This document shows, piece by piece, positions 30,074 to 38,196 of a stretch of DNA of 64,000 nt. Position numbers and translations under genes: made by a program. The stretch is from Sediminicola luteus (GTDB lineage Bacteria; Bacteroidota; Bacteroidia; Flavobacteriales; Flavobacteriaceae): the NCBI RefSeq assembly GCF_002514735.1, contig NZ_KZ300477.1, positions 249,879 to 313,878 on the forward strand, written 5' to 3'. The first letter of the stretch is position 1. Each line of letters starts with the position of its first letter. The notes below the pieces were generated by a model. That model was not told where the DNA came from. It made no database searches and worked only from the letters and a program-made list of their open reading frames with translations.

Positions 30074-31749
30074 TATTCCGTTTTTACGTCTATACTGCCT
30101 TCAATTCGCTTTGCGATTTCTTCGGCATATTCATCCCCATCGAGCCAAGTAATCATAACTTGTTGTAAAAAGCCTTTACCCCCAAAAAGATACACCGCAT
30201 ATTTACCCCGAATCAATTCATCGGACTCCGGTACGGCGAATTTACCCGAGCCATAACATTTGGCACCGGTAACACCAGCTTGGGTGGTAAACTCGTCTTG
30301 TTTGGTGGTTATATTCTTGGCGCCTTTAGATTCGAGTTCGGCCAGTAGGCCCTCAATGGCTCCTTGAAAATCGGGTTCGGTCTCGGCCTTATAGGTATTA
30401 GAGATGACCCCAACGGTAAACAGTCCGACAGAGCTACGGTACATAAACGCATTGACATCGAGTATGGCGGCCTTGGCTTCGGCCGGTAGTTCTACTTTCT
30501 GGCGCACCAGAACTTTTGGGGTACTGATATGTACGGGTGGAAAACCATAACTACTACTCACCCAGTCTTTTTCCTCCAACAATTCTTTTGTGTGGTGTCC
30601 TAAAATAGTATCCTTCACATAGGTAGCCCCGTATTTGGCCATGGCGATACCCAATCCGGCCAAAATTAAAAAGAGTCCGGCCACCCCGGCATAAATCCAG
30701 TAGTTGCGGCGTCTTTTAGCGGCCAATTCGGCCAAATAGGCCTCGGTTTGCTGTAGCTCTTCCTCAGTAGGCTCCGGAATGGCCTCCTTGGTTTTCACTA
30801 CAATATGTTCAATATGTTTACGGTCTTGTTCGGCCACTGACGATTCGGGTTTCCGCTTGGCGAACTTTACCAAATCGGCCGTTTGCAATACCTGTTTGAA
30901 CTGCTTAATGGTATCGTTCTCCAAATCCAAGCTTCCGGCATCGGCCATCATTTCGAGTTTGGTGATCAACTCATCGGTGGTGCTTTCCATGGCCGAAACG
31001 TTTACCTCCTCTTCGAGATAAGAACGTACGATATCCGTTAGCTCAGAATAGTATTTTTTGTATTCATCCTGGATAATGTAACGCGAATTCTCTAAACGCT
31101 TCAACTCCAACAAGGCTCTGTCATACGGTGGCAACAAGGCTTCCTTTTCGGCCTCGGTCAATTGTTTTTTACGGAAGAAAAAGTAGTATATCCCAAAAGC
31201 CAAGGCTGCCAATACGGCCAGTACTATACCAAAGAAAATATACCAGGGCAATCCCCAAATGCGCCAAGGTCCCTTTGACACTTCTTGTAAGCCCTTGATA
31301 TCATACATTTTTTGGGTAGTGGTATCTACGGCCACGGTACCCACGGCAATACGAAACGAATCGGTCATAAAGGCCTTTTCGTTGATTTGGATCCGTTGGG
31401 GCGGGATGGTATAGGCGCCTGAATCGAATTGGGTTAGGGCATAGACCTTTTCTAAGGTCATACGTCCGTTGGCCTTTACGGTATCGGTGGTAAAGGCTTC
31501 CACCATTTCCAGGGGAGAAAAAGTCTGCCCTTCGGGAAAGTGTACCAAATCGGTAGTATCGGCCTCTACGGTAAAACTATATTGAATCTGTTCCCCAATT
31601 CGGATTTGGGTGGTATCTACCGAAACCGCCATGGTAGCCTCTTGGGCCAAGCCGATAAACGGAAGCATACAAAAAGCCAACAACCAAAAGAGTGGAGTCC
31701 TTTTGGTCGCCGATCGGTTATTATTTATGTGAGTGAACACCTGCCTCAT
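30073..31749 (-). CDS. Two-TM protein of the Bat operon with BatD-like N-terminus
   Basis: The 558-residue protein has a signal peptide (to about 36, ending FIGLAQ). An Ig-like domain of BatD type (MAVSVDTTQIRIGEQIQYSF, YALTQFDSGAYTIPP) follows, then membrane span 1 at about 166-192 (PWYIFFGIVLAVLAALAFGI). A cytoplasmic helical region (YDRALLELKRLENSRYIIQD, KKYYSELTDIVRSYLEEEVN) is like DUF4381 proteins. Span 2 at about 350-370 (YWIYAGVAGLFLILAGLGIA) precedes a further domain of about 190 residues that I do not recognise. It is coupled by one-base overlaps to DUF58 and batA, so it belongs to the complex. Confidence 0.75.
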   Translation of the reverse strand: MRQVFTHINNNRSATKRTPLFWLLAFCMLPFIGLAQEATMAVSVDTTQIRIGEQIQYSFTVEADTTDLVHFPEGQTFSPLEMVEAFTTDTVKANGRMTLEKVYALTQFDSGAYTIPPQRIQINEKAFMTDSFRIAVGTVAVDTTTQKMYDIKGLQEVSKGPWRIWGLPWYIFFGIVLAVLAALAFGIYYFFFRKKQLTEAEKEALLPPYDRALLELKRLENSRYIIQDEYKKYYSELTDIVRSYLEEEVNVSAMESTTDELITKLEMMADAGSLDLENDTIKQFKQVLQTADLVKFAKRKPESSVAEQDRKHIEHIVVKTKEAIPEPTEEELQQTEAYLAELAAKRRRNYWIYAGVAGLFLILAGLGIAMAKYGATYVKDTILGHHTKELLEEKDWVSSSYGFPPVHISTPKVLVRQKVELPAEAKAAILDVNAFMYRSSVGLFTVGVISNTYKAETEPDFQGAIEGLLAELESKGAKNITTKQDEFTTQAGVTGAKCYGSGKFAVPESDELIRGKYAVYLFGGKGFLQQVMITWLDGDEYAEEIAKRIEGSIDVKTE

Positions 31750-32615
31750 TAACCCCTGCGCTTAAAATATGCCAATAATTTTTTTACATAACTCTCGTCT
31801 ACCCTACAACTCAAAGTGCCGCATCCGGCCTTGGTAAGGCTTTCTTGGAAATAGTTGGCCCGATCGGCATGGAATTTCCCATAGTTGGTCCGCACTTTTC
31901 GCGATCGGGTATTTACCCACTGGGTAGTACCGGTCTCGGCATCGAGAAACTGCACCATTCCCATATTACCAATGGCCTCTTCTTTAGGGTCGTACAAGCG
32001 AATACCAGTGATATCGTGCTTTTTACCCATGATCTTTAGGGTTTGCCCATAACCATCATCAACAAAATCAGACAGTACGAACACAATGGCCTTTTTCTTC
32101 ATTACATTGCTCATAAAGCGTAAGGCCCCGGCAATATCGGTTTTAGGGCTTTGGGGTTCAAACTCCAACAGCTCGCGAATAATGCGCAGTACATGGCTTT
32201 TCCCCTTTTTGGGCGGAATGAACAATTCTACCTGGTCGCTGAACAAGACCACCCCAACCTTATCGTTGTTCTGTAGGGCCGAAAAAGCCAAGGTAGCCGC
32301 TATTTCGGTAGCCACAGCCCGCTTAAACTGGTTTACCGTGCCGAACAAGCCCGAACCGCTAATGTCTACCATAAGCATCATGGTCAGTTCCCGCTCTTCT
32401 TCGAATACTTTGATATAAGGTTCGTTATAACGTGCGGTCACATTCCAGTCTATAGCCCTAACATCGTCGCCATATTGGTATTGGCGCACTTCACTAAAGA
32501 TCATACCCCGCCCTTTGAAGGTAGAGTGGTACTCCCCTCCAAAAATATGATCGGACAAGCGTCTTGTCTTGATCTCTATTTTTCGGACTTTTTTGAGTAA
32601 TTCCTTAGTATCCAT
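31749..32615 (-). CDS. DUF58 domain protein of the MoxR-Bat operon
   Basis: The 288-residue protein contains the DUF58 signature GRGMIFSEVRQYQYGDDVRA followed by IDWNVTARYNEPYIKVFEEE. A degenerate VWA-like core follows with DISGS at 84-88 (LMVDISGSGLFG). The C-terminus YVKKLLAYFKRRG is basic. DUF58 proteins accompany MoxR ATPases nearly always and are thought to be adapters or substrates. It lies 67 bp after moxR, with a one-base overlap to the next gene. Confidence 0.93.
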   Translation of the reverse strand: MDTKELLKKVRKIEIKTRRLSDHIFGGEYHSTFKGRGMIFSEVRQYQYGDDVRAIDWNVTARYNEPYIKVFEEERELTMMLMVDISGSGLFGTVNQFKRAVATEIAATLAFSALQNNDKVGVVLFSDQVELFIPPKKGKSHVLRIIRELLEFEPQSPKTDIAGALRFMSNVMKKKAIVFVLSDFVDDGYGQTLKIMGKKHDITGIRLYDPKEEAIGNMGMVQFLDAETGTTQWVNTRSRKVRTNYGKFHADRANYFQESLTKAGCGTLSCRVDESYVKKLLAYFKRRG

Positions 32616-32682
32616 GGTTTAGACCTGACTTGGGATGGCGGTGTTCTCTGGTTTGATCGAATCTATAAAAAGTCGCCTTGGT

Positions 32683-33684
32683 TTAAGGCACTTCGATTTC
32701 GTTTACGATCTTGTTTATAATCTCTTCGGAAGTGATGTTTTCGGCCTCGGCCTCGTAGGTGATTCCGATACGATGACGTAATACATCGTGGACTACGGCA
32801 CGTACATCTTCAGGAACCACATACCCCCTACGTTTGATAAAGGCATAACATTTGGCGGCCATGGCCATATTGATACTTCCCCTAGGAGAGGCCCCGAACC
32901 CGATAAGCGGCTTAAGCTTCTCTAGATTGTATTTTTCAGGATAACGGGTGGCGAAGATGATATCGAGAATATATTTCTCGATTTTTTCGTCCATATACAC
33001 TTCACGTACCGCTTTTTGGGCCGAAAGGATCTGTTCTAGGGAAACCACGGGGTTTACCTGGGCAAAACCACCGTTTAGGTTTTGACGCATGATTAATTGC
33101 TCGTCGTTCACCTTGGGGTAATCGATAACACACTTCAGCATAAAACGGTCTACCTGGGCTTCCGGTAACGGATAGGTCCCTTCTTGCTCTACCGGGTTTT
33201 GGGTCGCCATTACCAAAAAGGGCTTGTCGAGCACAAAAGTCTCATCGCCAATGGTTACCTGCTTTTCCTGCATGGCCTCTAACAATGCCGATTGCACTTT
33301 AGCCGGCGCCCTGTTGATCTCATCCGCCAATACGAAGTTGGCGAAAATAGGTCCTTTTTTGATCGAAAAATCGTTCTCCTTGATATTGTAGATCATGGTA
33401 CCGACCACATCGGCAGGCAAAAGATCTGGGGTAAACTGTATACGGCTAAAACTACCTTTTACCGCCTTGGAAAGTGTATTGATAGCCAAGGTTTTCGCCA
33501 GTCCGGGAACTCCTTCCAACAAAATGTGGCCTTGGCCCAACAAACCGATAAGTAAACGTTCTACCATATGCTTTTGGCCAACGATTACTTTGTTCATCTC
33601 GGTTACCAATAAATCGATAAAGGCACTCTCTTGAGCGATCTTCTCATTCACAGCGGCAATATCCACCGTAGTATTCTCTTCCAT
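32683..33684 (-). CDS. MoxR-type AAA+ ATPase
   Basis: The 333-residue protein has Walker A GVPGLAKT (58-65), Walker B VLADEINR (118-125), sensor 1 ATQNP (160-164) and the MoxR block EQEGTYPLPEAQVDRFMLKC. A C-terminal lid (LIGFGASPRGSINMAMAAKC) closes the domain. It is a cytosolic chaperone-like ATPase. As first gene of the unit it probably drives assembly or activation of the membrane VWA proteins BatA and BatB. Confidence 0.95.
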   Translation of the reverse strand: MEENTTVDIAAVNEKIAQESAFIDLLVTEMNKVIVGQKHMVERLLIGLLGQGHILLEGVPGLAKTLAINTLSKAVKGSFSRIQFTPDLLPADVVGTMIYNIKENDFSIKKGPIFANFVLADEINRAPAKVQSALLEAMQEKQVTIGDETFVLDKPFLVMATQNPVEQEGTYPLPEAQVDRFMLKCVIDYPKVNDEQLIMRQNLNGGFAQVNPVVSLEQILSAQKAVREVYMDEKIEKYILDIIFATRYPEKYNLEKLKPLIGFGASPRGSINMAMAAKCYAFIKRRGYVVPEDVRAVVHDVLRHRIGITYEAEAENITSEEIINKIVNEIEVP

Positions 33685-33699
33685 TGGGTAATTTTTTTA

Positions 33700-33731
33700 C
33701 AAATAAAACGTGTTTACGTTCAACCCGCAAA
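33700..33731 (-). promoter_or_regulatory. Candidate promoter of the moxR-bat operon
   Basis: On the minus strand TTTG (33728-33731), a 20-bp spacer and TTTATTTG (33700-33707, one mismatch to TAnnTTTG) lie 16 bp before the moxR ATG. Spacing fits Bacteroidota sigma-A promoters. Confidence 0.45.
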
Positions 33732-33835
33732 ATGAAAATTTATTTATAGATCCGCTGTTAATTATTGGTTAAAAAACGTGCCGAAGCCCTTATTTTATAA
33801 CGAATTTAAGGGATGAATTGCCTAAATTGGCAAAC

Positions 33836-34711
33836 ATGTTAACATCTCGATCCTACTCCCGAATCATTGCCGGTACCATGACCTGGGGCAGCTGGGGTAA
33901 AGCGCTCTCTACAAAGGGTATGCAAACCTTAATGCACCACTGTATCGCACAGGGTATTTCTACCTTTGACCATGCCGATATTTATGGCGGTTATACCAAC
34001 GAGGCCGATTTCGGAAAAGCCTGGGCAGGAGCCAACATTCCCAGGGATCAGATCCAATTGATCAGTAAATGTGGCATTCAGTTCAAATGCGAGGCCCGAC
34101 CGCATGATATAGGGCATTACCAATACGATACGGCCTATATTATGGCCCAAGTGGAACAGTCTTTAAAAAACCTACGTACCGACTATCTCGATATGCTGTT
34201 GATGCACAGACCGAGCCCATTAATGCAGCCCGATGAGATCGCCGAGGCCGTAACCCGATTGCGAAAGGCCGGTAAGATCATCGATTTTGGGGTATCAAAT
34301 TTTACACCGTCACAGACGGCCCTAATACATAGCAGGGTTCCCGTTCAAGGCAACCAAGTAGAATGCTCCCTGACCCAAGTGGCTACTTTATACGACGGCA
34401 CCTTGGACGATTGTATACAACACCAACGTATGGCCATGGCTTGGAGTCCGTTAGGCGGACTGTTCCAAGCAGATACCGAACCTAAAAAACGCATTAAAAA
34501 ACAATTGGCCATTTTGACCGAAAAATATGGGATAAGCGAAAACCAACTAATCCTGGCCTGGTTACTCAAACATCCGGCCCAGATACACCCTGTAATCGGC
34601 ACTACGGATCCCGATAGAATTGCCGATAGCCAAGCCGCCTTAAACCTCGAATTGGAACTGATAGATTGGTTCCATCTGTTAAAAGCTAGCCACGGACATG
34701 ATGTTCCCTAA
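33836..34711 (+). CDS. Aldo/keto reductase, YdhF-like
   Basis: The start was placed at the ATG at 33836 (MLTSRSYSRIIAGTMTWGSW, 291 residues), which fits the family better than an upstream non-ATG start. AKR motifs are present: FDHADIYGGYTNEADFGKAW (catalytic D and Y), LISKCGIQFK (K), LLMHRPSPLM (H), and late AMAWSPLGG and ILAWLLKHPAQIHPVIGTTD. NADPH-dependent carbonyl reduction is expected; the physiological substrate is unknown. A dehydrogenase gene follows after 12 bp. Confidence 0.9.
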   Translation: MLTSRSYSRIIAGTMTWGSWGKALSTKGMQTLMHHCIAQGISTFDHADIYGGYTNEADFGKAWAGANIPRDQIQLISKCGIQFKCEARPHDIGHYQYDTAYIMAQVEQSLKNLRTDYLDMLLMHRPSPLMQPDEIAEAVTRLRKAGKIIDFGVSNFTPSQTALIHSRVPVQGNQVECSLTQVATLYDGTLDDCIQHQRMAMAWSPLGGLFQADTEPKKRIKKQLAILTEKYGISENQLILAWLLKHPAQIHPVIGTTDPDRIADSQAALNLELELIDWFHLLKASHGHDVP

Positions 34712-34723
34712 ATTCTTAAAAAA

Positions 34724-35488
34724 ATGACCAAAAAGAGCGTAACGGCCCTGATTACGGGAGCCAGTAGCGGTATTGGAAAGGCCACGGCCGAACGTTTTGC
34801 CCAAGAAGGCATCGACCTGATTCTGTGCGGGCGACGCGAGGCCCGATTGGCAGAACTCAAAACTTCCCTATCGAAAAAAGTTCGGGTACATACCTTGTGT
34901 TTCGATGTACGCGACAAGAAAGCTGTATTCCGAGAAATAGCCAGCCTGCCTGAAGATTTCAATACCATAGACCTATTGATCAACAATGCCGGAAACGCCC
35001 ATGGTCTCGAAACGGTTCAGGAGGGATCCCTAGACGATTGGGATGCCATGATGGACATTAATGTAAAAGGGCTTTTGTACGTTTCCAAAGCGATCATTCC
35101 GCAAATGGTGGCGCGTGAAAACGGTCATATTATCCATATCGGCTCTTTAGCCGGTAAAGAAGTATACGCCAAAGGTAGCGTGTACTGTGCCAGCAAACAT
35201 GCCGTAGATGCTTTGAACCAAGGCATGCGTATGGACCTTAACCCCTTAGGCATTAAGGTAGGGGCCATTCATCCGGGATTGGTGGAAACTGAATTTTCCG
35301 ATGTACGTTTTAAAGGTGATGCCGATCGGGCCAAGACGGTTTACCAGGGCTACCAGGCCCTACAGGCGGTAGATATCGCCGATATCATCTATTTTGTGAT
35401 CAGCAGACCTTACCATGTAAACATTGCCGATCTATTGGTATTGCCCACGGCCCAAGCCAGTAGTACGCAAATCAAGAAAACGCTATGA
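34724..35488 (+). CDS. Short-chain dehydrogenase/reductase, YdfG-like
   Basis: The 254-residue classical SDR has TGASSGIGKATAERFAQEG at the N-terminus, DLLINNAGNAHGLETVQ, then a catalytic serine in IIHIGSLAGKEVYAKGSVYC and the Y-C-A-S-K active site. VGAIHPGLVETEFSDVRFKG is typical of the 3-hydroxy-acid dehydrogenase (YdfG) group. It lies 12 bp after the aldo/keto reductase and overlaps the next gene by ATGA, so the three are one operon. Confidence 0.92.
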   Translation: MTKKSVTALITGASSGIGKATAERFAQEGIDLILCGRREARLAELKTSLSKKVRVHTLCFDVRDKKAVFREIASLPEDFNTIDLLINNAGNAHGLETVQEGSLDDWDAMMDINVKGLLYVSKAIIPQMVARENGHIIHIGSLAGKEVYAKGSVYCASKHAVDALNQGMRMDLNPLGIKVGAIHPGLVETEFSDVRFKGDADRAKTVYQGYQALQAVDIADIIYFVISRPYHVNIADLLVLPTAQASSTQIKKTL

Positions 35489-36621
35489 TCAATAAGCGCC
35501 TTTTGGTAAAAAACCTGTTGGCCTATGTGGGCGAGAACAGCTTTTACGACAAAAAGCGCAAGATCAACTTTGGACAAAAAGAAGGTAAGGCCAAATTTTT
35601 AAAGCATGTTTGCGCCTTGGCCAATAGCAACCCTAAAAACAACTCCTACATCCTCATTGGGGTAGAAGATGCCGATAACGAGGTGGTCGGGGTCGATTTT
35701 TACGACGATAGTAAGATCCAAAACCTAGTAAACGCCTATTTGGATAACCCGCCTATAATTTCCTATGAGAATATTCCCTTTCCCGGTTTGCCCGAAGGTA
35801 AGGTAGTGGGTTTGGTAAGCATTACCTCGAGCGGTACCATTTGTGCCCTACGTAAGAACATTTGGAAGTATTACGGCGGTTCAGTTTTTTTTAGGGAAGG
35901 CAGTATAAGCCTGCCCAAGGTGTTCGATATCGAAATGAAGGATATCAACTCGCATTTGGTACAGGAGCTGGAGCAGCATTCGCGCAACAATATTACCCAT
36001 ACCTTGGATGGGGTAATGAATTTTATGAACGAACGTCATAAAGACCTTCCGGCCTTTTATCGGGTGTTTAAAGACCAATTCGTGCTCTGCTGGGCCGGAC
36101 ACGAGAAAAGGGTAAAGGATCAACTCTATTATTCGCGGGTAGACATTGAGTTGATTACCGAACAAGTACAATTGTTCTATTCGGCCCTAGACGAGGTCAC
36201 TATTACTTACGACGGCGATTCGTTCGCCACTTTAGAGTATGTGTATTTGGGCATTGGCCCTGAGAAAAAATACTATCCCCTGGAAAGAACCGTCATCACT
36301 TTTTCGGAAAACGGACATTACCATATCGACAAGGATCTGGTTTTCGAACCCCCGCAATACGACAAGGCGGTATTGCACCATGCCTACAACACCAACAATG
36401 CCCTACTCCGGAAATTAGGCGACAAACAAGTCTTAAAGCCCAAAGAGCTACGCGACTTGGCCCAGTTGCCCGAAATCTACCTGATCTGCTACCTCAATGG
36501 CTTCGAGGAGGCCAAAGAAAAAATGGAAGCGGCCAAAAGTTTGATCAAGTCCATCGACCGTAAGATATATGCCTCTCTAAAAGAATCGATCCGGGTGCTC
36601 CGTAAGGTGCGATATAATTAA
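35485..36621 (+). CDS. AlbA_2 (Schlafen-type) putative ATP/DNA-binding protein
   Basis: In this 378-residue protein an AlbA_2 domain fills residues about 20-140: INFGQKEGKAKFLKHVCALA, NNSYILIGVEDADNEVVGVD, PEGKVVGLVSI, KYYGGSVFFREGS. The C-terminal 230 residues are less conserved (FPALPAFYRVFKDQFVLCWA-like and DKQVLKPKELRDLAQLPEIY segments). AlbA_2 proteins are often regulators or defence-linked, but this copy is translationally coupled to a metabolic SDR. Function is unknown. Confidence 0.72.
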   Translation: MINKRLLVKNLLAYVGENSFYDKKRKINFGQKEGKAKFLKHVCALANSNPKNNSYILIGVEDADNEVVGVDFYDDSKIQNLVNAYLDNPPIISYENIPFPGLPEGKVVGLVSITSSGTICALRKNIWKYYGGSVFFREGSISLPKVFDIEMKDINSHLVQELEQHSRNNITHTLDGVMNFMNERHKDLPAFYRVFKDQFVLCWAGHEKRVKDQLYYSRVDIELITEQVQLFYSALDEVTITYDGDSFATLEYVYLGIGPEKKYYPLERTVITFSENGHYHIDKDLVFEPPQYDKAVLHHAYNTNNALLRKLGDKQVLKPKELRDLAQLPEIYLICYLNGFEEAKEKMEAAKSLIKSIDRKIYASLKESIRVLRKVRYN

Positions 36622-36657
36622 GGGTAAGCAATCAAAACCTACCAATTAAATCAAAAT

Positions 36658-37605
36658 TCAGTATTTCTCAAGATCCTGAGTGTCGGGTAAGGCTGGTATA
36701 GCCCCATAACCAGTAGTGGTATGGGCACCTGCCCTATTGGCCCGTGTAACCATTTGGGTCAATACAGGGATGCTTTGCGCCAGTTCGAAAGAGTTTTCCA
36801 ATTGTGAAATCTGATACAGTAGGCAGCCCATAAAGGCATCGCCGGCCCCAGTGGTATCAATGGGATCAACGGATATACTGGCTATGGTGTCTCGAAATTT
36901 TGGTACACTTAAACGGGTACCGGCTTCGCCCAAGGTAATACAAATAATCGCCTCAGAATGTTGGTGGAAAAAATCCAAGGCTTTGTCTACATCTTGCTCC
37001 CCGGACAACAGTTGGGCCTCCTCCAAGCTAAACTTACACAAATGGGCTTTTTCTATATAGGGCAGGCATTTTTTTATGAAGCGTTCGGGCCCGTCTTTCC
37101 ATAGGTTCTCTCGGTAATTGGGGTCAAAACTGATAAAACTACCCTGGGTAAGGGCATCGAAAAAATAGCGGCCATAGGCACCTTCCAACTCGCCGCCCAA
37201 AAAAGCGGTGGCCGCCCCAAAATGCACCATATTTTCTTTAAAGACTTTTTTAAGGCGTTTATCGTATTTCAGTTCTTTATCGGCCCCTCTACTAAATACG
37301 AAATCGCGTTCCCCTTGGGCACTTAAAGACACAAAAGCGAGAGTGGTAAAGGTATGGGTGCGTTGGGCCAAATGGGTATCTACCCCTTCTTTTCCGAGTA
37401 CCTCCAACAGAAATTCACCAAAGGGATCATGGCCTACAGCACCTAAAAATGCACTTTGCCCGCCCAACTTACTAATGGCACAGGCTACATTGGCCGGGGC
37501 CCCACCAGGTTTTTTGGCAAAATGGCCCGCCATTACCAAATCGTTGGCATGTTCGGTAGCCACAAAATCTATCAATACTTCGCCAATGGCGTATACGGTC
37601 TTCAT
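36658..37605 (-). CDS. PfkB family carbohydrate kinase (fructokinase-like)
   Basis: The 315-residue protein has MKTVYAIGEVLIDFVATEHA, KKPGGAPANVACAISKLGGQ (PfkB signature 1) and DPIDTTGAGDAFMGCLLYQI (signature 2, with the DTTGAGD anion hole and catalytic aspartate). The size and motif spelling suit bacterial fructokinases. No sugar transporter or hydrolase sits beside it, so the substrate is inferred from family only. Confidence 0.9.
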   Translation of the reverse strand: MKTVYAIGEVLIDFVATEHANDLVMAGHFAKKPGGAPANVACAISKLGGQSAFLGAVGHDPFGEFLLEVLGKEGVDTHLAQRTHTFTTLAFVSLSAQGERDFVFSRGADKELKYDKRLKKVFKENMVHFGAATAFLGGELEGAYGRYFFDALTQGSFISFDPNYRENLWKDGPERFIKKCLPYIEKAHLCKFSLEEAQLLSGEQDVDKALDFFHQHSEAIICITLGEAGTRLSVPKFRDTIASISVDPIDTTGAGDAFMGCLLYQISQLENSFELAQSIPVLTQMVTRANRAGAHTTTGYGAIPALPDTQDLEKY

Positions 37606-37663
37606 ACAAACAAGAATACAAAAGACCCAAGGTAACGATTACAGACCGTAAACCCTAAATTGA

Positions 37664-38089
37664 TTAATCTCCGAGACTTACTTGCTTATAACTCAATACC
37701 GAAAAATAGGTGGTACCGTTGGGGCAAAGTTTTTCCTTGGCACTAACTTGTAGCACTTGTCCGACTTCCAAGGCATCGGTACCAGAAAGGAACTCCCAAT
37801 TAAAACGTGTATTCTTCTTTGGGGTATGGGTAAGGTTACGCCCAACTTTGTTTACCTGAAGAATCTCGATTTCGGCCACTTGCTGTTTTTTGAGCCCGCA
37901 TACTTCGGTCGAGCCTTCAGGAATGGCCATTATTCGTAGGTTAACACCAATACCATCGGGGCTCGATAAGGCGTTTTCCAAAGTGGGATTGTTTTCATTT
38001 TCGGCATTAGTATATTCGACATCACTTGAATCGGTACTACAGGCCCCAAAAAGGCATACCGTTACTAATAGAATTACAAATTTTTTCAT
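37664..38089 (-). CDS. Small hypothetical lipoprotein
   Basis: The 141-residue protein has lipoprotein signal MKKFVILLVTVCLFGACSTD with the lipobox cysteine at 17, then an acidic asparagine-rich linker (SSDVEYTNAENENNPTLENA). A beta-rich domain follows with two cysteines (EVCGLKKQQVAEIEILQVNK and KEKLCPNGTTYFSVLSYKQV). The family is not recognised. It is monocistronic, downstream of the T9SS protein, from which a terminator separates it. Confidence 0.65.
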   Translation of the reverse strand: MKKFVILLVTVCLFGACSTDSSDVEYTNAENENNPTLENALSSPDGIGVNLRIMAIPEGSTEVCGLKKQQVAEIEILQVNKVGRNLTHTPKKNTRFNWEFLSGTDALEVGQVLQVSAKEKLCPNGTTYFSVLSYKQVSLGD

Positions 38090-38142
38090 GATCCGGGGGT
38101 TTAATTGGCTTATGTACGCTAAAACCCTCCTGGTCAGATGTT

Positions 38143-38175
38143 AAAAAGGCGGAAATTCGATGAACTCCCGCCTTT
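38143..38175 (-). terminator. Terminator of the T9SS Asp-box protein gene
   Basis: On the minus strand AAAGGCGG-N15-CCGCCTTTTT forms an 8-bp stem with trailing Ts, 22 bp past the stop codon at 38197. Confidence 0.75.
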
Positions 38176-38196
38176 AATAATACTATTTAATGTGTT

